Shown here in pieces: positions 6,322 through 12,452 of a DNA stretch of 12,452 nt. The translations under genes and the position numbers were made by a program. Origin of the DNA: JBOFEH01 sp051650265. GTDB taxonomy: Bacteria; Bacillota; Clostridia; Lachnospirales; Cellulosilyticaceae. The number at the start of each line of letters is the position of its first letter. Positions within the stretch are counted from its first letter, which is position 1. The DNA lies in contig JBOFIR010000190.1 of NCBI GenBank assembly GCA_051650265.1, positions 1-12,452 on the forward strand. Reading direction: 5' to 3'. The notes beneath the pieces were generated by a model. That model saw nothing but the letters and a program-made list of their open reading frames with translations, ran no database searches and had not been told where the DNA came from.

Positions 6322-8532
6322 ATGAAGGAAAAAGGAAATTGTAAAGACGGTTTCCCCAGCTCGCTGGCCGAAAGGCTAGAGAAAAGTGGAATCCGAGAGG
6401 ATCAAGTTATTGCTTATGTAAAAAGTGACCTTGAAGAAACAGGTGCCTTTGGTGAAGCGTGGATTGTGCTTACTAAAGAGCAGCTTTGGGTGAATGAAAG
6501 GAGAACATATGCATTAGAGGGATTGGGGAAACTCCGATGCGAGCAGTTTGTATCAAGTGGCGTACTGATCCAGTCACATGATGACAAAGATGAACTGATT
6601 TGTCAGTTTTCAAACAGTGAACTGAGACAAATGACAAAGTTTGTGAAGATTGTAGAAGGCATCAAAGAAGGTAAGCTTTTAGAAGAACTGGTGGAAGAAG
6701 AAGAGGAAGTTTTCTGTCCGAAGTGTCACATGCGCTATGAGGATGCCAATCGTAAGATTTGCTACAGATGTATTGATAAGCGTATGATTTCAAAAAGGTT
6801 ATTTGGGTATCTCCCAAAATACAAGATGCAGATCGGCGCAGTCCTCATCTGTATGTTCTTTAGTTCACTGCTCAATATGGCAATACCTTATCTGACAGGA
6901 AATATATTCTTTGATAAGGTACTTGCACAAGATGTGATTAGCATGAAAAATGTAGCCATCTGTGTTGGTCTCATGATAGGGGCTAGAGTGCTTTCAACAG
7001 GAATTGGAATTGCCTATGGGCGTATCAACTCTGTGTTTAGTGCCAAGGTAGTCTACGACATCAAGAATCAAATCTTTGAAGCATTACAAAGATTATCATT
7101 AAGTTTTTATAGCAACAAGCAGACAGGTGGTCTGATGAATCATGTCAATGAAGATTCAACACATCTTCAGTACTTCTTCCATGATCAAGCACCTTTCTTT
7201 ATTGTCAATGCCATCACGATTATAGGGGTATTAGGCGTGATGTTTAAGCTAGAATGGAAATTAACACTGATGACTTTACTACCTATTCCACTCGTTGTAT
7301 ACGGACTTTACAAGCTTTTCCCTAAGATGATGCTGACTTATACAAGACGTTTCAAAAAGTCTAGTGCCCTCAATGCCATTATCAATGATGCCCTCAATGG
7401 GGTAAGGGTTGTCAAAGCTTTTGGTAAAGAAGAAGAGGAAGTTGGACGTTTCAACAAAGCAAGTGAAGGCTTGTATGACGTGAATGTATGGCAGGGTAAT
7501 CTCATCGAGACAGCGTATCCGCTGATCAACTTTGTGATGGGGCTCAGTACACTTGTGATCTGGGGCTACGGAAGCTGGCTTGTAGTCAGTGGCGATATGA
7601 CATTTGGAACACTGATTACTTTTACAGGCTACATAGGTATGTTACTTGGGCCACTTCAGTTCATGACACGAATCACTCAGATGTGGTCAGACTGTCTGAA
7701 CTCTGCATCACGTATCTTTGAGATTATGGATATTACACCAGAGATTATGGAAGTTCAAAATCCAGTGAAGCTACCAGAGATGAAAGGTTCAGTAAGCCTT
7801 GCAAATGTCAACTTTGAGTATGAGACCAATAAGCCGATTCTCAAGGATATTACGATGGATGTTCAGGCCGGAGAAATGATCGGAATTGTAGGGCACTCAG
7901 GTGCAGGGAAGTCTACACTAACCAATATTATCACCCGTCTTTATGACGTCCAATCAGGAGATATTGCTATTGATGGGGTACCACTTAAGGATATTAAATT
8001 AGAGGATCTACGTTCTCAGATTGGTATTGTACTTCAAGAGACAACACTCTTTATTGGATCACTTGCGCAAAATATTGCGTATGCCAGACCAGAAGCAACC
8101 ATGGATGAGATCATTGCAGCCGCAAAAGTTGCCAATGCCCATGACTTTATCACCAAGCTGCCTGATGGCTATGACACCATGGTAGGAGCTAGTGGACACC
8201 GTTTGTCAGGTGGTGAAAAACAACGTATTGCGATCGCTCGTGCGATTTTATTAGATCCTAAGATCTTGATCTTAGATGAAGCAACAGCTTCACTCGATAC
8301 AGAGACTGAAAAACAAATTCAAGAAGCGCTTGAAAATCTCATTAAGGGACGTACGACATTTGCGATTGCCCATAGATTATCAACCCTTAGAAATGCAGAC
8401 AGACTTGTGGTTATTGAAAAAGGAAAGATTGAAGAGATGGGAACACATGAGGAGCTTCTTGCAAATCGTAGTGTTTACTTCAACCTCGTACGTAAACAAC
8501 AAGAAGCCTTAAAATTACAGGGGGTAAGTTAA
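6322..8532 (+). CDS. ABC exporter half-transporter (membrane plus ATPase) with N-terminal zinc-ribbon domain
   Basis: A 736-residue half-transporter; a normal fused exporter has about 580, and the excess is N-terminal. Residues about 1-130 are cytoplasmic, strand-rich and end in a helix and an acidic stretch, resembling a PH-like fold. A zinc ribbon follows (C132, C135, C147, C150; CxxC-x11-CxxC). Six membrane helices lie at about 169-190, 210-235, 291-308, 312-334, 398-422 and 428-447. The ATPase (about 490-736) has Walker A GHSGAGKST (524-532), Q-loop VLQET, signature LSGGE (628-632), Walker B with Asp652 and catalytic Glu653, and the H-loop His684, so it looks fully active. It is the first gene of a unit with a DUF1854 gene and a second, similar half-transporter, suggesting a heterodimer. 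The direction should be export by family; the substrate is unknown. The start was chosen from AGGGAG at 6308-6313. Confidence 0.9.
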   Translation: MKEKGNCKDGFPSSLAERLEKSGIREDQVIAYVKSDLEETGAFGEAWIVLTKEQLWVNERRTYALEGLGKLRCEQFVSSGVLIQSHDDKDELICQFSNSELRQMTKFVKIVEGIKEGKLLEELVEEEEEVFCPKCHMRYEDANRKICYRCIDKRMISKRLFGYLPKYKMQIGAVLICMFFSSLLNMAIPYLTGNIFFDKVLAQDVISMKNVAICVGLMIGARVLSTGIGIAYGRINSVFSAKVVYDIKNQIFEALQRLSLSFYSNKQTGGLMNHVNEDSTHLQYFFHDQAPFFIVNAITIIGVLGVMFKLEWKLTLMTLLPIPLVVYGLYKLFPKMMLTYTRRFKKSSALNAIINDALNGVRVVKAFGKEEEEVGRFNKASEGLYDVNVWQGNLIETAYPLINFVMGLSTLVIWGYGSWLVVSGDMTFGTLITFTGYIGMLLGPLQFMTRITQMWSDCLNSASRIFEIMDITPEIMEVQNPVKLPEMKGSVSLANVNFEYETNKPILKDITMDVQAGEMIGIVGHSGAGKSTLTNIITRLYDVQSGDIAIDGVPLKDIKLEDLRSQIGIVLQETTLFIGSLAQNIAYARPEATMDEIIAAAKVANAHDFITKLPDGYDTMVGASGHRLSGGEKQRIAIARAILLDPKILILDEATASLDTETEKQIQEALENLIKGRTTFAIAHRLSTLRNADRLVVIEKGKIEEMGTHEELLANRSVYFNLVRKQQEALKLQGVS

Positions 8533-8533
8533 T

Positions 8534-9022
8534 ATGGATCAAATAACATATGTCACACCAGATACTTACACGTTCTATGAAACTGAGGGTGGTTTTCTAG
8601 GACTCAAATCAGAAGAGAAAGATTATGGTAGAGTGAGTGTGCTCAGAGCTTTTCCACTCAGCCATGAGACATTATACCTTTCTATTAGAGATAGTGAACA
8701 AAATGAAATCGGAATGATCAGAGATCTTGCAATCTATGAAGGAGAGCAAAAAGGCTTCATTGAAGCAGAACTTGAACGCCGTTATTTCCTACCTTCGATT
8801 CAAGTGATAGATCAAGTGAAACAAGACTTTGGCTATTACCACTGGGAAGTAAATACAGACCGTGGACATAAGTCATTTATCTCAAGAAAAGATAATAGTC
8901 AGGTGATTCAATTACCAAATAACCGCGTGATTGTACTGGATGTGGATGGTAACCGCTATGAAATCAAGAATGCAAAAGCACTAGATCCTAAGAGTTTCAA
9001 ACAGATTGAGTTGTTGTTATAG
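8534..9022 (+). CDS. DUF1854 family protein between paired ABC half-transporters
   Basis: A 162-residue soluble protein without signal peptide or membrane segment. Residues about 40-160 match what I know of DUF1854 (PF08909-like): FPLS (40-43), LSIRD (49-53), IGMIRDL (59-65), ELERRYFLP (79-87), HWEVNTDRG (103-111) and DVDGNRYEI (136-144). The function of the family is unknown. It is often encoded next to ABC exporters, and some proteobacterial members carry a cyanophycin-associated name; nothing here shows cyanophycin. The start is set by AGGGGG (8519-8524) overlapping the end of the first ABC gene, whose stop is one base before this ATG; the next ABC gene starts 15 bases after. Tight packing between two half-transporters suggests an accessory or regulatory subunit of the transporter, which is inference. 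No catalytic residues can be named. Confidence 0.85.
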   Translation: MDQITYVTPDTYTFYETEGGFLGLKSEEKDYGRVSVLRAFPLSHETLYLSIRDSEQNEIGMIRDLAIYEGEQKGFIEAELERRYFLPSIQVIDQVKQDFGYYHWEVNTDRGHKSFISRKDNSQVIQLPNNRVIVLDVDGNRYEIKNAKALDPKSFKQIELLL

Positions 9023-9037
9023 TCAGGGGAGGCTTAT

Positions 9038-11227
9038 ATGAAAATCTTATTTGAATTGCCAGAAAGAGAGGGCGCCTTGTGCCGTAGTCTCTTAGGTAAA
9101 GATGAAGCAATCCTGTATTGTGTACCCTATGATTTGAATGGAAGCAATGCGTGGATTGATGGCTGGCTCGTTATCACAAAGCAGCGTTATCTGTGTATAG
9201 AAGACGGCCAGCTTGTAGGTCAAAAAGCATTTGAAGTATGTGATGAAATTAAAGTAATGAACTACGTTAATAGTGGGGCACTTGAGGTTAAAGTAGGGGA
9301 TGAGGCCACACGTATCTTAAGCTTTACCATGACCCACATCGCACGTATGAGCAATATGGCAAGAGTCATGGATGACATGGCAAAGCAAGGTGCCTCTAAG
9401 GTCATCAGTGATGATGAAGACACCAAGTGTCCTAAGTGCGGAAGACCCCTTAGACAAGGGAGTAAAGTATGCCGATTCTGTGTAGATAAGAAGGCAGCGC
9501 TCAAGAAGATGGCGCAGCTAGCAAGGCCTTACTGGAAGCCGCTGATCTTTATCTCATCTCTATTCTGGGTGATGTCTATCGTTAGTTTGATCCAGCCATG
9601 GATCTACCGTGTGCTGATTGATGATTATCTCATGCCAGGGAACAAAGATGGTAAGGCGATCTTTGGCCTGATCATGGTCCTACTCATTTATCGAATTGCA
9701 GATGTGGCGTACTACATCTACAAGAATAGAGCGATGATCCGTATAGGATCAAGTCTTTCTCGCGACCTGAGAGAGATGATGTTTGAGAAGGTACAATCCC
9801 TTTCAATTAAGTACATTGATACACGTACCATTGGGGACTTGATGAACCGTATCAACTCAGATACAAGTACCTTACAACAGTTTATTTCCAATGATATCTC
9901 TTATGGAATCAACCAAATTGTTACACTTGTAGTAGTCAGTATCGTCCTACTCTTTATGGACTGGAAGATGACATTACTCATTGTAATTCCGATTCCAATC
10001 ATCATGGGTGTATGGAAGTTTATGAGACGCCGCTTCAACGCGATGTATCACAAACAATGGAAACTCAGTGACCGTTGTAATTCGATCTTACAAGATATCT
10101 TGGGCGGGATTCGTATCGTTAAGGCTTTTGGTATGGAAGATATGGAAGTTGCGCGCTTTGCAAAAGAGAGCGAGAAGTTCCAAGACGTCACAATTGCCAA
10201 TGAAAAGACTTACAATACATTACAACCGATCTTAAGCTTCGTGATGGGGATTGGTAACTTCTTTATTTTGTATTATGGAGCAGTACTCATTCGTGGGGAG
10301 CATATGCAACTTGGAGAACTGATCCAGTTCACACAATATGCAGCTATGGTGTATGGACCACTTGGATGGCTCAGCTTCTTCCCAAGAGCGCTGATGCGTT
10401 CCACAACAGCAACTGAGCGTATCTTTGAGATCTTAGGTGAAGAACCAGAGATCGTAAGTGGTACGACAGGGGTTCAAGTAGAGGGTGAAGTTAAACTTCA
10501 AGATGTGACATTTGGCTACAAGACTTATGAGCCAGTGCTCAAGAATATCGTACTTGAAGCCAAACCTGGGGAGATGATCGGTCTGGTAGGACACTCTGGT
10601 TCAGGGAAGTCTACACTGATCAACCTAATCATGAACCTTTACAATCCAGATGAGGGATCAGTCCTCATCGATGGTAATCCACTCAGTGATATGGATGCAG
10701 ATCACTTTAGAAATCAGCTTGGCGTGGTACTCCAAGAGACGTTCCTCTTCTCAGGAACGATCCGCCAAAATATTGGCTATGCCAAGCCTGATGCGACGCT
10801 CGAGGAGATCATCGAGGTGGCTAAAGTGGCCAATGCCCACGACTTCATCATGCGTTTCGCTGATGGATACGACACCTATGTCGGTGAACGTGGCCAGAAA
10901 CTTTCTGGAGGAGAGCGCCAGCGTATTGCAATTGCGCGCGCGCTGCTCAATGACCCTAGGATCTTGATCCTAGATGAAGCGACAGCTTCTGTGGATACGG
11001 AGACAGAGGCAGCGATCCAAGAAGCGCTTGGTAAGCTGATCGAGAACCGTACCACATTTGCCATTGCACATAGACTTTCTACACTACGCAATGCCACACG
11101 TCTCGTGGTACTCAACAAAGGGGAGATTATCGAGACAGGTACGCATCAAGAACTGATGAAACAAAAAGGTAAATACTACAGCTTAGTAATGGCTCAAAGG
11201 GAAATGACGAAACTCAAGGGGGCATAG
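9038..11227 (+). CDS. Second ABC exporter half-transporter with N-terminal zinc-ribbon domain
   Basis: A 729-residue partner of the protein at 6322-8532, with the same unusual plan. The N-terminal cytoplasmic domain (about 1-125) shares features with the partner's, such as W-LVITK against W-IVLTK and VNSG against VSSG. A zinc ribbon follows (C131, C134, C145, C148; CxxC-x10-CxxC). Membrane helices lie at about 166-186, 207-228, 287-306, 309-329, 397-418 and 427-447. The ATPase has Walker A GHSGSGKST (518-526), Q-loop VLQETFLF, signature LSGGE (622-626), Asp646 and Glu647 of Walker B, and H-loop His678. Both partners keep the catalytic glutamate, so neither site of a heterodimer would be degenerate, unlike many heterodimeric exporters. 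AGGGGAGG (9025-9032) fixes the start. The terminator stem overlaps its last codons. Substrate unknown. Confidence 0.9.
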   Translation: MKILFELPEREGALCRSLLGKDEAILYCVPYDLNGSNAWIDGWLVITKQRYLCIEDGQLVGQKAFEVCDEIKVMNYVNSGALEVKVGDEATRILSFTMTHIARMSNMARVMDDMAKQGASKVISDDEDTKCPKCGRPLRQGSKVCRFCVDKKAALKKMAQLARPYWKPLIFISSLFWVMSIVSLIQPWIYRVLIDDYLMPGNKDGKAIFGLIMVLLIYRIADVAYYIYKNRAMIRIGSSLSRDLREMMFEKVQSLSIKYIDTRTIGDLMNRINSDTSTLQQFISNDISYGINQIVTLVVVSIVLLFMDWKMTLLIVIPIPIIMGVWKFMRRRFNAMYHKQWKLSDRCNSILQDILGGIRIVKAFGMEDMEVARFAKESEKFQDVTIANEKTYNTLQPILSFVMGIGNFFILYYGAVLIRGEHMQLGELIQFTQYAAMVYGPLGWLSFFPRALMRSTTATERIFEILGEEPEIVSGTTGVQVEGEVKLQDVTFGYKTYEPVLKNIVLEAKPGEMIGLVGHSGSGKSTLINLIMNLYNPDEGSVLIDGNPLSDMDADHFRNQLGVVLQETFLFSGTIRQNIGYAKPDATLEEIIEVAKVANAHDFIMRFADGYDTYVGERGQKLSGGERQRIAIARALLNDPRILILDEATASVDTETEAAIQEALGKLIENRTTFAIAHRLSTLRNATRLVVLNKGEIIETGTHQELMKQKGKYYSLVMAQREMTKLKGA

Positions 11228-11243
11228 CCTCTTTGAGTTTTTT
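11210..11243 (+). terminator. Rho-independent terminator overlapping the end of the second ABC gene
   Basis: A 13-bp stem pairs 11210-11222 with 11228-11240 (two G-U pairs) around the loop CATAG, which contains the stop codon TAG (11225-11227). The T-run is 11238-11243. It ends the ABC-DUF1854-ABC transcript. Confidence 0.9.
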
Positions 11244-11261
11244 ATAATTAATCATTATAAA
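11233..11261 (+). promoter_or_regulatory. Candidate promoter of the beta-helix gene, overlapping the terminator
   Basis: TTGAGT (11233-11238) and TATAAA (11256-11261) are exactly 17 bases apart, with the -35 inside the terminator's right arm. The start would fall near 11268, inside the ribosome binding site, which is awkward. A perfect TATAAT at 11243-11248 would leave a full site but has no -35 match at 17 bases. Either may serve, or the gene may depend on readthrough. Confidence 0.3.
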
Positions 11262-11275
11262 AATAGAGGTGAGTT

Positions 11276-12452
11276 ATGAATCTACAAACGATGCATATTT
11301 CTATGGGTGGCAAAGATTTCTTGCAGATACAACAACAGGTTAGAACATTATTAAAATTAGGCTATAAGGGGGCTATTGAAGTATTAGTTGAACCAGGAAA
11401 GTACTTCTTTGACAAGCCTTTCGTTCTGACATCAGAAGATTGTGGTGAGGCACCTATCACCTATAGGGCCAATCTCAAGAATCCAGAGGACGAAGTGGTA
11501 CTAACAGGAGCGAAGTCTTTGGGGAACTTGTGTTGGGAGATAGATGAGGATAACCCTAATATTAGGGTCACACAGATCGCACAAGGATTAGAGATAGATG
11601 GGCTTGTTGTAGATGGCATGAGCCAGATCCTTTGTCGGTACCCGAACTTTGTAGCTGGGGCTGTGCCACTTGGCTCGGCAACAGATGCTGCAACGCTCAA
11701 AGAGCGCGTAGCAACTTACAAAAAGGTGGAGACAGGGTATGTACGTGCACTCCATGACTACCGTTGGGGAGGTAACTCTTATAAGGTAGTAGGAAGGGAT
11801 GCAAACGCATGTACAGGGCTAGCACTCGAATGGGTAGGTGACAACAATAGAGGGTCACGATTTGATGAGACGGCACTAGTCATTGAGAATATTAGAGAAG
11901 AACTTGATGCACCAGGAGAATGGTTCTACGACAAGGAGACAGGTAAGCTCTACTTTTATCCACTAGAAGGGATGCAATTAGAACAGGCCCAGTGTGAAGT
12001 AGTAGTTACGAGTGAGATCTTGAGATGTGTAGGTGATCAGGCGGGTAAGAAAGTACGAAATATAACTTTTGAAGGGTTTAAGCTAGCGCATACCAAGCGT
12101 ATACTTTTTACTACACATGAAGCAGATAAGGCTTATGTGCCACTCCTAAGAGGGGACTGGTGTGTCGTAAGATCAGGTGCGATTTATGTACAAGATGCAG
12201 AGCAGCTGACTTTTAGAGAGCTTACCCTAGAACATATTGGTGGGAATGGGATCTTTATGAGTGGCTATAACAGAGGTCATATAATAGAAAACAGTACAAT
12301 CCGTCATATGGGAGCATCAGGGGTACAGATCGTAGGACTTCCTGAGGCAGTGCACCAACCATCTTTCTGGGATCATGATCATTATCCAGAGCTTAAGGTG
12401 CATCAAAGTGTGGTGGACCATCCAGAACTTACAGGGCCAAGAACAGAGGATT
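11276..12452 (+). CDS. Right-handed beta-helix protein, possible glycoside hydrolase, partial (3' end outside window)
   Basis: The frame is open from ATG 11276 to the window end (392 codons). GAGGTGAG (11266-11273) precedes the start. The N-terminus (MNLQTMHIS) has no signal peptide, so this part points to a cytoplasmic protein. The order of segments fits pectate-lyase-like beta-helix enzymes: an early strand region with VEPGKYFF (38-45) and ITYRA, VVLTGAKSL, then W216 in DAPGEWFYDKETGKLY (211-226), a motif familiar from GH141- and GH120-type proteins. Repeated coil-like turns follow, such as VRSGAIYVQDAEQLTF and GIFMSGYNRGHIIENS. By family it may act on a plant polysaccharide fragment or oligosaccharide; the catalytic residues would lie in the coils and I cannot identify them. 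It follows the ABC operon terminator by 32 bases and probably has its own control. Functional class moderately sure, reaction unknown. Confidence 0.75.
   Translation, partial: MNLQTMHISMGGKDFLQIQQQVRTLLKLGYKGAIEVLVEPGKYFFDKPFVLTSEDCGEAPITYRANLKNPEDEVVLTGAKSLGNLCWEIDEDNPNIRVTQIAQGLEIDGLVVDGMSQILCRYPNFVAGAVPLGSATDAATLKERVATYKKVETGYVRALHDYRWGGNSYKVVGRDANACTGLALEWVGDNNRGSRFDETALVIENIREELDAPGEWFYDKETGKLYFYPLEGMQLEQAQCEVVVTSEILRCVGDQAGKKVRNITFEGFKLAHTKRILFTTHEADKAYVPLLRGDWCVVRSGAIYVQDAEQLTFRELTLEHIGGNGIFMSGYNRGHIIENSTIRHMGASGVQIVGLPEAVHQPSFWDHDHYPELKVHQSVVDHPELTGPRTED

Noticed and set aside
8276..8512. 78-codon frame inside the first ABC gene
   Set aside because: It lies entirely within the conserved Walker B to H-loop coding region in another frame and has no ribosome binding site.
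1..12452. CRISPR array, tRNA, rRNA, insertion sequence or prophage genes
   Set aside because: No regularly spaced repeats, cloverleaf, transposase motifs or terminal inverted repeats were seen.

Overview
The window reads as an AT-rich chromosomal segment of a low-GC Gram-positive anaerobe, most likely a clostridium of the Lachnospiraceae type. A Cellulosilyticum-like plant-polymer degrader is my best guess from overall character, not from a search. The basis is strong AGGAGG-type ribosome binding sites, A-rich codon use, Rho-independent terminators after most transcription units, lipobox solute-binding proteins, an ECF-type vitamin S component and a type III pantothenate kinase. Every supported gene is on the + strand.

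Region 1 (1-3240) holds two tandem paralogous solute-binding lipoproteins with immunoglobulin-like C-termini. The first is cut by the window start and the second is complete. Each ends in its own strong terminator. The second has a roughly 200-base leader with repeats and a hairpin. No permease or ATPase gene for them lies in the window.

Region 2 (3240-6044) is a compact CoA-precursor operon: an extended -10 promoter, an ECF S component (probably for pantothenate), coaBC overlapping it by one base, coaX, and a 15-bp-stem terminator. Together these would import pantothenate, phosphorylate it, and carry it through 4'-phosphopantothenoyl-cysteine to 4'-phosphopantetheine.

Region 3 (6045-11243) is a three-gene unit: ABC half-exporter, DUF1854 protein, ABC half-exporter. 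Both ABC proteins carry an extra cytoplasmic N-terminal domain of about 130 residues, ending in a four-cysteine zinc ribbon ahead of the membrane domain. The unit is preceded by a long hairpin that hides a perfect Shine-Dalgarno sequence. That sequence is correctly spaced for a 14-codon GTG-start leader ORF whose stop codon touches the ribosome binding site of the first ABC gene. This unit and its leader are the least explained part of the window.

Region 4 (11244-12452) is the start of a right-handed beta-helix protein without a signal peptide, possibly a carbohydrate-active enzyme, running off the window end.
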